A DNA stretch of 64,000 bases from Bog-756 sp963806455 (GTDB lineage Bacteria > Actinomycetota > Acidimicrobiia > Acidimicrobiales > RAAP-2): positions 434,001 to 498,000 of the forward strand of contig CAWDXZ010000006.1 in the NCBI GenBank assembly GCA_963806455.1, read 5' to 3'. Below the pieces are notes generated by a model. That model was not told the origin of the DNA, ran no database searches, and saw only the letters and a list, made by a program, of their open reading frames with translations. Below are positions 1-9,635 of the stretch, in pieces. Position numbers and translations under genes: made by a program. The stretch's first letter is position 1. Every line of letters starts with the position of its first letter.

Positions 1-2
1 TC

Positions 3-482
3 GAGACCTCCTACAGCCTCCCCGGCGAGGAGCGGCCGGCCCGGATCCGGGTGGACCTGAGCCTCGACTGGCCCACCTGGAGCCAGACGTCCTACCGCAG
101 CTGGGCCATCGGGGAGGAGCCCGACGAGCTGCCCGAGGTGCTGGTGGAGATCGCTTTCCGGGTCCAGGGTCTGAACGGGGTCCCCACCACCGGGCCGCTC
201 ATCGAGGTGCTGCCCGCGGAACTCGAGGTCCTCGGGGTCGAGCCCCTGGTCCGAGGATCGGCCACCGTCGAACAGGTGCTCGCCGGGGACACCGAGGACG
301 CCGCCGAGTGCGCCGTCGAGGTCTCCTACGAGGGGTCCTGCCAGTTGGAGGAGGCCGTCCTGGACGACCCGGCCACATTGGAGGTGGCCCTCGCCCCGCT
401 CGGTCGGGCCGTGGCCTCGGTGCTGGTGCGCATCGGGGACCTGCCCTTCGACTTCCGCCCGGTGAAGGACCCGCCGGGCTGA
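3..482 (+). CDS. Hypothetical protein, 5' end outside the window
   Basis: The reading frame is open from the first bases of the window to a TGA at 480-482, giving about 159 visible residues, so the true start lies upstream. An in-frame GTG at 51 is probably internal, because the codons before it read as ordinary coding sequence. The protein is acidic, rich in Leu, Val and Glu, and has no membrane segment, signal peptide or cysteine motif; a single Cys-containing stretch near residue 100 shows no metal-binding pattern. I do not recognise a family. It converges on the PfkB-family kinase gene that ends 28 bases further on. Confidence 0.6.
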   Translation, partial: ETSYSLPGEERPARIRVDLSLDWPTWSQTSYRSWAIGEEPDELPEVLVEIAFRVQGLNGVPTTGPLIEVLPAELEVLGVEPLVRGSATVEQVLAGDTEDAAECAVEVSYEGSCQLEEAVLDDPATLEVALAPLGRAVASVLVRIGDLPFDFRPVKDPPG

Positions 483-510
483 GCCGGCCGGCCCACGACG
501 GCAGGCCGGT

Positions 511-1509
511 TCAGGACAGCAGGCCGGCTTCGCCGGCCAGCCGGCGGAGGTCCGCCTGCGGACGGGCTCCCACGTGGGAGATGACCTCGGCGGCGCAGAC
601 GCCGCCCAGTCGGGCGGCGGCCTCGGGGGCGAGCCCGTTGGTGATCCCGTGCAGGAAGCCGGCGGCGAACAGGTCACCGGCTCCGGTGGTGTCGACCACC
701 TGGTGCACGGGTGCGGCCGGGATGGCCAGGACTCCGGCCGGTGACACCACGACGCAGCCGTCCGCCCCACGCGTCAGCACCCCGAGGATGCCGGTCTCGC
801 CGATGGCGTCCACGGCGGCGTCGAAATCCGCTGTCCCGAACAGGAGCTTGATCTCGTCCTCGTTGGCGAACACCAACTCGAGGTCTCCCCGCACCAGATC
901 GAGGAACTCGCGCTGGTGGTGCTCGACGCAGAAGGGATCCGAGAGGGAGAGGGCCACGGACGCGTCGTTGTCGTGGGCCATCTCGATGGCCTCGCGCATG
1001 GCGGCCTTGGCCGACGGCTGCTCCCACAGGTAACCCTCGAGGTAGACGACCTGGACCGAGGAGAGGTGGCCGTCGTGGAGGTCGATGGAACCGAAGTCGG
1101 AGGCCACGCCGAGATGGGTGGCCATGGTCCGCTCGGCGTCCTCGGTCACGAGTACCAGGCAATGACCGGTCACGGTCCGTCCGGGTACCGCCGGGGCGGG
1201 CGTGGGGTCGAAGGCCACCCCCACCGAGCGGATGTCGTGGACGAAGGCCTGGCCGAAGGCGTCGTCGGCCACCCGCCCGAGGAAGGCGGCCCGGCCGCCC
1301 AGGGCGGCCACCCCGGCCGCAGTGTTGGCCGCCGATCCCCCGGAGGCCTCGATGGCCGGGCCCATCCCGGCGTAGATGGAGGCCGAGCGCTCCTGGTCGA
1401 CGAGGGCCATGGAGCCCTTCACCAGACCGGCCGCGGCCACCTGGTCGTCCGTGGCCGAGGCCAGCACGTCCACCAGCGCGTTTCCCACCGCCACCACGTC
1501 GAGGTCCAT
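511..1509 (-). CDS. PfkB-family sugar kinase, adenosine kinase-like
   Basis: This protein of about 332 residues is a ribokinase-fold kinase that would phosphorylate a nucleoside or sugar with ATP in the cytosol. The N-terminal substrate-site motif ASGGSAANTAAG and the C-terminal PfkB signature DTTGAGDLFAAGF, which carries the catalytic Asp and the anion hole, are both intact. The N-terminal pattern VGNALVDVLA resembles the bacterial adenosine kinase-like subgroup, but the substrate cannot be fixed from sequence. I chose the ATG at 1509 because the family alignment begins there; the frame extends upstream to 1596 with a Pro/Gly-rich, low-complexity stretch. It is divergent from the aminopeptidase gene, with about 110 bases between the starts. 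Confidence 0.9.
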   Translation of the reverse strand: MDLDVVAVGNALVDVLASATDDQVAAAGLVKGSMALVDQERSASIYAGMGPAIEASGGSAANTAAGVAALGGRAAFLGRVADDAFGQAFVHDIRSVGVAFDPTPAPAVPGRTVTGHCLVLVTEDAERTMATHLGVASDFGSIDLHDGHLSSVQVVYLEGYLWEQPSAKAAMREAIEMAHDNDASVALSLSDPFCVEHHQREFLDLVRGDLELVFANEDEIKLLFGTADFDAAVDAIGETGILGVLTRGADGCVVVSPAGVLAIPAAPVHQVVDTTGAGDLFAAGFLHGITNGLAPEAAARLGGVCAAEVISHVGARPQADLRRLAGEAGLLS

Positions 1510-1619
1510 CCGGGTGCCGTCCGGCCCGGCGGATGGGCCGTCGTCGCCCGGGCCGGCGGCGGGTGGGGTTTCTCCGGTTCGGCTCTCAGCGTGCACGGCC
1601 CGACGGTAGCCTGCCCCAC

Positions 1620-4226
1620 ATGACCGCTCCGACCACCGGCACGAACGATCGCACCGAGACCACCTCTTACCGGCTGCCCACCTCGGTCCGACCCCACGCC
1701 TACCGCCTGGTCCTCGTGCCCGACCTGGCCTCGGCCACCTTCACTGGGGACGTCGAGATCGACCTCACCGTCGTCGAACCGACGAGCACGATCACCTTCA
1801 ACGCCGCCGAGCTCGAGCTGACCTTCGCCGAGCTCAACGACCGCGACCCCGACAAGGGGTACGCCCTGGTCCCGGCGGACATCTCCCTCGATGCGGACGA
1901 GGAGCAGGCCACCTTGACCTTCGCCCAGCCCTTGGCACCCGGGGACGCCGTCCTCCACCTGCGCTTCACGGGCATCCTCAATGACAAGCTGCACGGCTTC
2001 TACCGGTCGACGTTCGTCGACGAGGACGGGGTGGAGCACGTCATCGCCACCACCCAGATGGAGTCGACCGACGCTCGCCGAGCCTTCCCGTGCTGGGACG
2101 AACCGGAGCTCAAGGCCACCTTCGAGGTGACCCTGATCGTCGACGATGCCCTGGCCGCCCACTCCAACGGGCCCGTGGTCGAGGAGTCCCCGGAGCCCGG
2201 GGGGAAGCGTCGGGTGCGGTTCGCCCCCACCATGGTCATGTCCACCTACCTGGTGGCCTTCGTCGTGGGGCCGCTCGAGGCCACCGAGCCGACGCTGGTG
2301 GACGGCGTCCCGCTGCGGATCGTCCATCCACCGGGCAAGGGCCACCTGACACCCTTCGCCCTGGCCGTCGGGAGCCACGCCCTCCGGTTCTTCACCGAGT
2401 ACTTCGGGCTGGCCTACCCGGCCGACAAGCTCGATCTGGTGGCCATCCCCGACTTCGCCTTCGGCGCCATGGAGAACCTCGGCTGTGTGACCTTCCGCGA
2501 GTCGGTGCTGCTGGTCGATCCGGATCAGGCGGCGCGGGTCGAGCTCGAACGGGTGGCCGACGTCGTCTGCCACGAGATCGCCCACATGTGGTTCGGCGAC
2601 CTGGTCACCATGAAATGGTGGAACGGCATCTGGCTCAACGAGGCCTTCGCCACCTTCATGGAGGTGCTGGCCGTCGACGACTTCCGGCCCGAGTGGCAGC
2701 GGTGGGTCAGCTTCGGGGTGGAGCGGGAGGCAGCCATGGCGGTGGACGGGTTGCATTCGACCCGACCGGTCGAATTCCCGGTGGGCCGGCCGGAGGAGGC
2801 TCAGGGCATGTTCGATGTCCTGACCTACCAGAAGGGTGGCAGCGTGCTCCGGATGCTCGAACAGTTCATCGGCCCCGACGTCTTCCGCGACGGCATCCGC
2901 GACTATCTCTCCGCCCACCGGTACGGCAACACCGAGACCGCCGACCTGTGGGACGCGCTCGAGCGGGCCAGCGGGCGGGCCGTGCGAGCCATCATGGACA
3001 CCTGGATCGACCAGGGCGGGTACCCGCTCCTCCGGGTGGACGAGGACGGGTCGCTGGCGCAGGTCCCCTTCTCGTACCACGGAGAGCCGGGAGGAGCCAT
3101 CGGTGGCTCCTGGCAGGTGCCGGTGCTCACCCGCCCGCTCGACCAGACCGGGGCGGCCCCGGCGGCCGTCCTCATGGACACCCCCACCCTGCCGACCGGG
3201 GTGGACGGCACCGACGGGGCCCGACTCCTGGTCAACGCGGGCGGGTCGGGCTACTACCGGGTGGCCTATCCGACCGCCACCATCGAGCTCCTGGCCCGCC
3301 GTCTGGCCGAGCTCGCCCCCCTCGAGCGCTACAACCTGGTGTCGGACACCTGGGCCGCCGCGCTCGCCGGTCGCGCCCCGCTGGTCGATCTGCTGCACCT
3401 GGGCCGGGCGCTGGCCGACTCGGCCGAGGACGACCCGAGCGTGTGGTCGGTGATCCTCGGGGCGGTCGGCCAGTTCGAGCGGGTGATACCCGAGGACGAC
3501 CGACCGGAGCTGGCCACCTCGGTGCGATCGCTGCTGGGGGCGCTCCACCGCCAACTGGGATGGGATCCCCGCGACGACGACGGCGAACGCACGCCGTCGT
3601 TGCGCGCCTCGGTGCTGCGCACCCTCGGTACCGTGGGCGACGACCGGCACGTGCAGGTCGAGGCCCGCCGCCGCTTCACCGATGGGGAGGGACTGGACCC
3701 CGACACCGAGTCGGCCATCCTCGAGATCGTGGCCGCCACCGGCGATGAACCGGAGTACGAGTCGTTCCTGTCCCACTACCGGTCGCCGGCGAACCCTCAG
3801 GAGGAGAACCGCTATCTCTACGCATTGGCGTCCTTCAACAAGCTCGGACTGGCCATGCGCACCTTCGACCTGGCCACATCCGAGGTGCGCACACAGAACG
3901 CCCCCTTCCTGATCCAGCTGCTGCTGGCCAACCGGGTGACGGGCCCACGGGCATGGGAGCGGGTCACCGACGAGTGGGACGCGCTCGTCGCCACCTTCCC
4001 GTCGAACATCCTGCCCCGCATGCTGGAGGGCGTGCGTGCCCTGTGCAACCCTCCCGAGCTCGCCCGGAGCGTCACCCGGTTCGTCGAGGACCATCCCCTC
4101 CCCGCCGGCGGGCGGACGGTGGAGCAGATCCTCGAGCGGCTGTCGGTGAACGTCGCCTTCGGGGAGCGGGAAGGGGCTGGTCTGGGCGGCACGCTCCGTC
4201 ACGGCCTCGGGCTCACGGAGGCCTGA
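1620..4226 (+). CDS. pepN: M1-family zinc aminopeptidase (PepN-like)
   Basis: This protein of about 868 residues is a cytosolic metallo-aminopeptidase that removes N-terminal residues from peptides. The exopeptidase motif GAMEN lies near residues 282-286. The zinc site HEIAH starts near residue 318, with the third ligand Glu in WLNEAF near 341. A candidate transition-state Tyr lies near 403 in the segment LTYQKGG. The C-terminal 400 residues match the usual ERAP1-like helical domain in length. The start is the ATG at 1620, which matches the usual N-terminus; upstream in-frame codons are Arg/Gly-rich and lie in the divergent promoter region. No disruption is visible. Confidence 0.96.
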   Translation: MTAPTTGTNDRTETTSYRLPTSVRPHAYRLVLVPDLASATFTGDVEIDLTVVEPTSTITFNAAELELTFAELNDRDPDKGYALVPADISLDADEEQATLTFAQPLAPGDAVLHLRFTGILNDKLHGFYRSTFVDEDGVEHVIATTQMESTDARRAFPCWDEPELKATFEVTLIVDDALAAHSNGPVVEESPEPGGKRRVRFAPTMVMSTYLVAFVVGPLEATEPTLVDGVPLRIVHPPGKGHLTPFALAVGSHALRFFTEYFGLAYPADKLDLVAIPDFAFGAMENLGCVTFRESVLLVDPDQAARVELERVADVVCHEIAHMWFGDLVTMKWWNGIWLNEAFATFMEVLAVDDFRPEWQRWVSFGVEREAAMAVDGLHSTRPVEFPVGRPEEAQGMFDVLTYQKGGSVLRMLEQFIGPDVFRDGIRDYLSAHRYGNTETADLWDALERASGRAVRAIMDTWIDQGGYPLLRVDEDGSLAQVPFSYHGEPGGAIGGSWQVPVLTRPLDQTGAAPAAVLMDTPTLPTGVDGTDGARLLVNAGGSGYYRVAYPTATIELLARRLAELAPLERYNLVSDTWAAALAGRAPLVDLLHLGRALADSAEDDPSVWSVILGAVGQFERVIPEDDRPELATSVRSLLGALHRQLGWDPRDDDGERTPSLRASVLRTLGTVGDDRHVQVEARRRFTDGEGLDPDTESAILEIVAATGDEPEYESFLSHYRSPANPQEENRYLYALASFNKLGLAMRTFDLATSEVRTQNAPFLIQLLLANRVTGPRAWERVTDEWDALVATFPSNILPRMLEGVRALCNPPELARSVTRFVEDHPLPAGGRTVEQILERLSVNVAFGEREGAGLGGTLRHGLGLTEA

Positions 4227-4257
4227 GGACCGCGACCGGGCGAGTAGCTTTTCCGGC

Positions 4258-6357
4258 GTGGGCCACGCGGAGCTCGTCACCGGCGGCGCACCGTCGGCAC
4301 CGGCCGGGCGCGCCGGGCCGCGCCTCGCCGGGCTGGACGGCCTCCGGGCGGTGGCCGTCCTCGCCGTCATGGCCTTCCATTTCGGCGCGGCCTGGTTGGT
4401 GGGGGGCTTCCTCGGGGTCGACATCTTCTATGTCCTGTCCGGCTTCCTGATCACCGGCCTCCTGCTCGACGAGTGGGGGCGCTCGGACCGGATCCGGTTG
4501 GGCCAGTTCTGGGGCCGGCGGGCTCGGCGCCTGCTGCCGGCCCTGGCGCTCGTCCTGCTGGCCGTGACCGGCTACGTCCATTTCGTGGCGCCGCCCGGGA
4601 CCTACCCGGGCTACCGCATGGACGCCCTCTCCGCGCTGTTCTATTACTCGAACTGGCACCAGATCGCCACGTCGGCAAACTACTTCGTGGCGACCGGCGT
4701 GGTGTCCCCCCTGACCCACTGCTGGTCCCTGGCCATCGAGGAACAGTTCTACCTGGTCTGGCCCCTCGTCCTGCTGGCCGTGCTCACCACCGTCGGCGAC
4801 CTGGCCCGGGCCACCCGCCTGATCCTGGTGATCTCCGCCACCGGGGCGGCGGCCTCGGCCACCTGGATGGCCTGGCTCTACTCGGCGGGGGCCAGCAGCA
4901 CCAGGCTCTATTTCGGGACCGACACGCATGCCCAGTGCATCCTGGTCGGCGCGGTGCTGGCCTGCGGGATGAGGCTGGGCCGAGCAGGCCGAGGGGCGGC
5001 CGCGGGACCGGCTTCGGTGACCGGGCGTACCGGGCGGCTCATCGATGTCGCCTCCCTCGGCGGCCTGGCCGGCATCATCGTCATGGCCCACGTCTTCAGC
5101 GGAGACTCCGCCTTCACCTACCAGGGAGGATTCCTCGTCGTGGCCCTGGCCTCGGCGGCGATCATCCTGGCCGTCGTCGCCCTGCCGGGTGGGATGACCG
5201 CCAAGGTGCTGGCCGTGGCGCCCCTGCCCTGGCTGGGTCGGATCTCCTATGGGATGTACCTCTGGCATTTCCCCCTCTACATCTACCTTTCCCCGGCCCG
5301 CACCGGCCTGTCCGGTGCCCCGCTGGCCGCCACCCGGGTGGGGGCCACGATCGGTTTGTCGGCCCTGAGCTTCTACGCCGTCGAGCGACCGATCCTCGAG
5401 GACCGGTTCTGGCGTTCGGCCCGGGCCCTGATCCCGGCCGGAGCCGGGGCGGTGGCGGTGACCGGCGCCATCGTGGCGGCTACGGCGGGCGTCGGGGTGT
5501 CGGCGGCGAGTGCCGTCCGCTACCGGCCCCACCCGTCCACCGTGGTCGCCCAGGCCGGAACGCGCGTCCCGCCACGGGTGGTGGTCCTCGGTGACTCCAC
5601 CGCCCTCACCCTCTACTTCGCTCTCAAGGCCACCGCCCCCGTGGGCACCCAGGTATCGAACGGCACCCTGTTCGGCTGCGGACTGGTCACCGCCACCGGC
5701 ATCTCCGCCTACCCGCCCCACATCGGCCTCACGCTCCCCCCGGCGTGCAATTCCGCGTCGCCGCCGGACCAGCGTTGGCCTGCGCTGGACGAACAGGCCG
5801 TGGCCCAGACGGGTCCCGGTGACGTGGTGCTCTTCCTGGCCGGTCACGACGACACCCAGGACACCCTGCAGGACGGGGCCTGGACGGACATCCTGTCGCG
5901 GTCGTTCCAGGAGGCGGAGCGGTCCCGGCTCGACACGCTGGAATCGATCGCCACGTCGCGCGGCGCCCACCTCGACCTGCTGACCATGCCCTGCACCGAC
6001 ATCAACTACGCGCTCGGGAGCCCCCCGGCACCGACGGACTCGGTGCGTCGACGGGCCATCTTCAACGGGCTGCTCGAGGGCCTGGCCGCCTCCCACCCGG
6101 GGGCGGTGAGCATCGTCGACTACGGCTCGATGCTCTGCCCCGGCAACAAGTTCACCGAGTACCTGGACGGGGTGCAGGTGCGAACCCCCGACGGCGTGCA
6201 CACCCCGGCCTACGTGCCGAACAACCCGTACGCCGGCAACTCGTCGCCGGCGGTGGCGGGAAGGTTCTACTCCTGGCTTGCCGAACGGCTGTGGCCGTCC
6301 ATCACCACCGCGGCCGCCACCGGCAGCGGCACCGCTATCGGCACCGGGCCGCCGTAG
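4258..6357 (+). CDS. Acyltransferase-3 membrane protein with C-terminal SGNH domain
   Basis: The 699-residue protein joins an OafA-type acyltransferase-3 domain (about ten membrane helices, residues 20-400) to an extracytoplasmic SGNH hydrolase-like domain. Such proteins move acyl groups, often acetyl, across the membrane onto surface sugars. The conserved first-helix pattern LDGLRAVAVLAVM-FHFG and the segment SLAIEEQFYLVWPL are typical of the family. In the SGNH part, GDS lies at residues 445-447 and the DGVH pair at about 645-648 supplies the catalytic Asp and His. The start is a GTG 31 bases after the aminopeptidase stop. It is the first of six acyltransferase-3 genes in the window and stands apart from the main cluster. 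The acceptor is unknown. Confidence 0.93.
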   Translation: MGHAELVTGGAPSAPAGRAGPRLAGLDGLRAVAVLAVMAFHFGAAWLVGGFLGVDIFYVLSGFLITGLLLDEWGRSDRIRLGQFWGRRARRLLPALALVLLAVTGYVHFVAPPGTYPGYRMDALSALFYYSNWHQIATSANYFVATGVVSPLTHCWSLAIEEQFYLVWPLVLLAVLTTVGDLARATRLILVISATGAAASATWMAWLYSAGASSTRLYFGTDTHAQCILVGAVLACGMRLGRAGRGAAAGPASVTGRTGRLIDVASLGGLAGIIVMAHVFSGDSAFTYQGGFLVVALASAAIILAVVALPGGMTAKVLAVAPLPWLGRISYGMYLWHFPLYIYLSPARTGLSGAPLAATRVGATIGLSALSFYAVERPILEDRFWRSARALIPAGAGAVAVTGAIVAATAGVGVSAASAVRYRPHPSTVVAQAGTRVPPRVVVLGDSTALTLYFALKATAPVGTQVSNGTLFGCGLVTATGISAYPPHIGLTLPPACNSASPPDQRWPALDEQAVAQTGPGDVVLFLAGHDDTQDTLQDGAWTDILSRSFQEAERSRLDTLESIATSRGAHLDLLTMPCTDINYALGSPPAPTDSVRRRAIFNGLLEGLAASHPGAVSIVDYGSMLCPGNKFTEYLDGVQVRTPDGVHTPAYVPNNPYAGNSSPAVAGRFYSWLAERLWPSITTAAATGSGTAIGTGPP

Positions 6358-6390
6358 CCGGCGGATCCGACGGCGCGCCCGGTCCCTAAC

Positions 6391-6987
6391 ATGGGCCGGG
6401 TGAGCCTCGGGACCGCCGCTGCTGTCTTCGGCCTCATCTTCGTGGCGGAGCTCCCCGACAAGACCATGATCGCCACCCTCATCATGGGCAGCCGCTACCG
6501 GCCGGTACTGGTGTGGTTGGGCGCCACCATCGCCTTCGGGATCCATGCCGGCCTGGCCGTCGGGGTCGGGCAGGTCCTCCATTTCCTCCCCCATCGCTGG
6601 ATCGAGGCGATCACCGCGGTCCTGTTCGCGGCGGGCGCCGTCTACCTGTTGGTAGTGCCGGAGCGAGAGGCGGAGGAGAAGGGGGCCGCCGAGGCCGAGC
6701 CGGAGGGAATTCACTACAAGACCCTGGGGACGGCCTTCACCGTGATCTTCGTCGGCGAGTTCGGGGACCTGACGCAGATCCTCACGGCCAACCTGGCCGC
6801 CAAGTACCAGGACCCGGCCGCGGTGTTCATCGGTGCCTTCGCCGCCCTGACCCTGGTGGCGGCGTTGGGCGCGTTCGGCGGCCGGGCCCTCCTCCGGTTC
6901 GTACCGCTGGCGGTGGTCCGCAAGGTGGGAGGTGTGCTGCTGGCCGGATTCGCCGTCTACTCCCTCGTCACGTTGATCCGAGGTTGA
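6391..6987 (+). CDS. Gdt1/TMEM165 (UPF0016) family cation transporter
   Basis: This 198-residue polytopic protein has two copies of the family signature. The first is FVAELPDKTMIATLI near residues 12-27, and the second is VGEFGDLTQILTANLAA near residues 119-135. This E-x-G/P-D-K/R-T arrangement defines the Gdt1/MneA family. Characterised bacterial members export Mn2+, and eukaryotic members exchange Ca2+ or Mn2+ for H+. About six helices are predicted, with a charged loop at 90-105. The ATG at 6391 was chosen; a GTG three codons later is also possible. It follows the acyltransferase gene by 33 bases and may be co-transcribed, though no functional link is evident. Confidence 0.92.
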   Translation: MGRVSLGTAAAVFGLIFVAELPDKTMIATLIMGSRYRPVLVWLGATIAFGIHAGLAVGVGQVLHFLPHRWIEAITAVLFAAGAVYLLVVPEREAEEKGAAEAEPEGIHYKTLGTAFTVIFVGEFGDLTQILTANLAAKYQDPAAVFIGAFAALTLVAALGAFGGRALLRFVPLAVVRKVGGVLLAGFAVYSLVTLIRG

Positions 6988-7124
6988 CGGGGCCCTCGGG
7001 ACAGTCGATGGGGTCGGTGACGGTGAGCCAGAGGTTGCATTCGGTACTAGCCCAGTCGTACGGAGCAGGCAATCATCGCGGGCGCGAGGCGGGCCAGGCA
7101 GCCGCACCCGCTTTGATCCGAAGA

Positions 7125-7142
7125 GCCGCCAATCTCGGCGGC
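7125..7142. terminator. Weak hairpin between convergent genes
   Basis: The arms GCCGCC (7125-7130) and GGCGGC (7137-7142) are exact inverse complements around a 6-base loop. They lie in the gap between the convergent transporter (ending 6987) and lipoprotein (ending 7187) genes. No T-run follows on either strand, so this is only a candidate terminator. Confidence 0.25.
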
Positions 7143-7186
7143 CGTCGAGCCGGACCCGGTGCTTAGTGTGGCGTCGAGTCCTGCGG

Positions 7187-7798
7187 CTAAGACAGAGTCC
7201 ATTCAGCGATCGGTCGAGTATCGCCACCAAGTCCGCTGAACGCCAGCACCACATCGAGTGTTCTCAGCGTCGATCCCGGTTGAATTTCAATATTCACGCA
7301 ACCCATGGCCGTCGTATCGGGCCGGAGCAGGAAGTATTGCAGGGCAGGGCAATCCACCATGTTGAGCGGGATCGCTGATCCCCTTGGCGACTGGAAATGG
7401 CGATCGGTCTGGAATTCGAGCGTCGGCGAGTACGGCGATTCCTCGTTACCAAAGGTCGCCGGGCCGTCATTCGTCACCTCCAACCGCATGGCCACCCAGC
7501 GACCCCCACCGGCAATTGTCGACACCGAGGAGGGGATGGGTTGTTCGAGTGTGGCCGGGTCGATCATGTCTACCAGCCTGACCGTGGCAGCTTGGACCAA
7601 CTGGCTCCCACCGACGATCGCATGGTCAACGAGATGAATCGCAGTGCCAATTGGGGCTGTCTCCGGCGCAGCCGTCGTGGTCGTGGTCCTTGATGTGTTC
7701 GCGGTGGTGGACGGCGATGAGGAAGCTGTGGAACAGCCTGCGAGAGCTGCTGTCACGACCAGGCAGACGATCACTCGCCTGAAACCATGGTTGTTCAT
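7187..7798 (-). CDS. Secreted lipoprotein of unknown function
   Basis: The protein of about 203 residues begins with a positively charged n-region and a hydrophobic helix ending in the lipobox LAGC, so Cys22 should be lipidated and the rest exported. A Ser/Thr-rich linker (residues 24-50) follows, then a beta-rich domain with the segment RWVAMRLEVTNDGPATF. That arrangement resembles the DUF4352 type of extracellular domain, which is inference. Two further cysteines (in DCPAL and MGCVN) could form a disulfide. I chose the ATG at 7798 because it places the signal peptide at the N-terminus; in-frame ATGs upstream would add up to 12 residues. GC content is lower than in the flanking housekeeping genes. 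Confidence 0.75.
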   Translation of the reverse strand: MNNHGFRRVIVCLVVTAALAGCSTASSSPSTTANTSRTTTTTAAPETAPIGTAIHLVDHAIVGGSQLVQAATVRLVDMIDPATLEQPIPSSVSTIAGGGRWVAMRLEVTNDGPATFGNEESPYSPTLEFQTDRHFQSPRGSAIPLNMVDCPALQYFLLRPDTTAMGCVNIEIQPGSTLRTLDVVLAFSGLGGDTRPIAEWTLS

Positions 7799-7968
7799 TT
7801 TGAAATGCATGGCACTGGCATCCTGGCTGCGCACGCGTCAAACGAGGGGTCGGGTCGGATGTAGTCCATGCCCGGCGAGACAAGCCGCCCGATATCGGCA
7901 CGTCCCGGTCGAGTCGCGCACGAGGGAGACTTCCATACAGCGTTTGCTGCCCGCGACCGAAGGAGGTT

Positions 7969-8268
7969 TCAGGACCGCGGGGCCGACGACCGGGCATGAA
8001 CCGTGTCGTGGATGAGCATGAACCGCATCGACCAGTACCCGGGTCGCGGCTCGGGGAGCTCGTGCCGGGACCAGAGGAACCCGACCAACGTGACGGCGGC
8101 GGCGGTGAGCCAGATGATCACCCCGACAGCCAGGACCCATGGCGTGGCTCCCAATGCCATCGCGATGAGGCCGGCGATGGCGACGGTCAACCCGGCGCAC
8201 CCCGCTCGGAGGGTCCAGACCGCCATCCTCCAATGTCCGTTGCTCTGGAGCTCCGACGGCTCGTCCAT
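7969..8268 (-). CDS. Small two-helix membrane protein
   Basis: The 99-residue product has two adjacent hydrophobic helices, about residues 24-44 and 47-68, after a short acidic N-terminus. It ends in a charged tail containing RHELPEPRPGYWSMRF. I do not recognise a family. The ATG at 8268 is the most plausible start, because the longer frame to 8403 adds a Pro/Arg/Gly-rich stretch without coding character. It sits between the lipoprotein and the hydrolase on the same strand, in the lower-GC accessory segment. Confidence 0.6.
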   Translation of the reverse strand: MDEPSELQSNGHWRMAVWTLRAGCAGLTVAIAGLIAMALGATPWVLAVGVIIWLTAAAVTLVGFLWSRHELPEPRPGYWSMRFMLIHDTVHARSSAPRS

Positions 8269-8427
8269 GCCTGGGATTGTTCCACGGTTGCGCGACCAGG
8301 GTCGGTCCTCCGGGTCCGACTCCGGGGAACGCCCGGTATCCGAAGGGACTCCAGTGCAGCCTGCCCCAGCCCCGCGTGCCGTTGGGAGTACTGATCGTCC
8401 CACCGGCCCGGTGTTCGAGGACGCCCA

Positions 8428-9138
8428 TCAGGCTGCGAAAGCTAGATCCGCAATCCATCCGCCGATCGTCGTCACGAGGGCCTGGCGATCGGGATCGTCA
8501 GCGGGGACACAGCGGCGACGGTAGGGGTCGTAGACCGTGCCGATGGTGCCCGCATGGTCAGTGTCGACCTCCCGAAGCGAAACGTCCCAGCCCGCTGACC
8601 GGAGGTCCTCGCACGTGCTGCGGGACCGACCCACAGGTACGACTTCGTCCGAGGCTCCATGGATGAGGAGCAGGGGAACTGATGGACCGGCGGTAAGGCA
8701 GTCGGGGTCCGGCTCTCGATAGGGAGACTCGTCGAAGCCGCCCGAAAGCCCAATGAACGCGTCAGGACGCCATGCGCCGAGGATCGTGCTCATGCGAACG
8801 ACATCCAATCCGGCGTTCGCGCCCAGTGACCATCCGGCCAGGACCATTCGGGTGAGCCCCATGGACTCAACGTGATCACAGGTGAAGGCCAGAGATGCAC
8901 TCAGGCAATGGCGGCCCTTCCCCCCGTCGTCGCTGTTCCAGTCGGGCACGATGACTGGAACCCCGGTGATGGCGATGCTGCGGGCGAGTGGCTCCATGAC
9001 ATCCCGCTCATTCCGACCGCTCCCGTGCCACAGCAGTACGGCTGCCGAGCCAAGGGGGCGTACGGGTTCGTAAATGTCCAGCAACTGGCCGAGGCCGTAC
9101 TCGATGCCGCGCCGACGTTGCACCTGCTCGTCACTCAT
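8428..9138 (-). CDS. Alpha/beta hydrolase (dienelactone hydrolase-like)
   Basis: The 236-residue protein shows a complete alpha/beta hydrolase set. WHGSGRNE follows strand 3 (oxyanion region), GWSLG holds the nucleophile Ser near residue 118, SDEVVPV carries the acid Asp, and DHAG carries the catalytic His near the C-terminus. It is probably a cytosolic esterase or thioesterase-like enzyme with unknown substrate. The start at 9138 gives MSDEQVQ and fits the fold; the frame extends 13 codons upstream. It lies in a run of small minus-strand accessory genes with no shared pathway visible. Confidence 0.85.
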   Translation of the reverse strand: MSDEQVQRRRGIEYGLGQLLDIYEPVRPLGSAAVLLWHGSGRNERDVMEPLARSIAITGVPVIVPDWNSDDGGKGRHCLSASLAFTCDHVESMGLTRMVLAGWSLGANAGLDVVRMSTILGAWRPDAFIGLSGGFDESPYREPDPDCLTAGPSVPLLLIHGASDEVVPVGRSRSTCEDLRSAGWDVSLREVDTDHAGTIGTVYDPYRRRCVPADDPDRQALVTTIGGWIADLAFAA

Positions 9139-9242
9139 TCGATCATTGTCGCAGTTGGAACCGTCGACCGGTTCCACGCAGCCGAGTTACCGCCCCAGGT
9201 CACCGGATCTGTTCCGGCTCCGACCGGCACCGCCCGAGATGA

Positions 9243-9635
9243 TCAGGGAGGCCCGAGTAGGTCCCAGCGGTTGCCCATGCAATCGAGGAAGACCGCCACC
9301 CGCCCATAGGACTCAGTTCGATCTTCTCGAACGATGCGGACCCCAGCCGAGGTGATCCGTTCGTAGGTTTCATCGAAGTCGTCGACGTGTAGGAAGAAGG
9401 CAACCCGCCCACCAACCTGGTTTCCGAGAGCCGCGAGCTGCTCTGGACCGTCGGCACGGGCCAGGACGATGCCCGTCTGAGCGCCAACGGGCCGCACGAC
9501 AACCCACCTCTTGGGCAGCCCACTCTCGCCCCGCTCGGGTGAGTCCTCGACAAGCTCGAAATTGAGCACGTTGGCGAAGAACTCGATGGCCCTGTCGTAG
9601 TCGTCTACCACGAGGGTCACGAGCTCCAGGCGCAT
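9243..9635 (-). CDS. VOC-superfamily (glyoxalase/bleomycin resistance-like) protein
   Basis: The 130-residue protein has the two beta-alpha-beta-beta-beta modules of the vicinal oxygen chelate fold. It opens with LELVTLVVDDYDRAIEFF and closes with VFLDCMGNRWDLLGPP, as in the small ring-cleavage/glyoxalase-like group. The segment AFFLHVDDFDETYERI begins the second module. The usual metal ligands cannot all be placed, so the activity (enzyme or binding protein) is open. The start ATG is at 9635. Confidence 0.87.
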   Translation of the reverse strand: MRLELVTLVVDDYDRAIEFFANVLNFELVEDSPERGESGLPKRWVVVRPVGAQTGIVLARADGPEQLAALGNQVGGRVAFFLHVDDFDETYERITSAGVRIVREDRTESYGRVAVFLDCMGNRWDLLGPP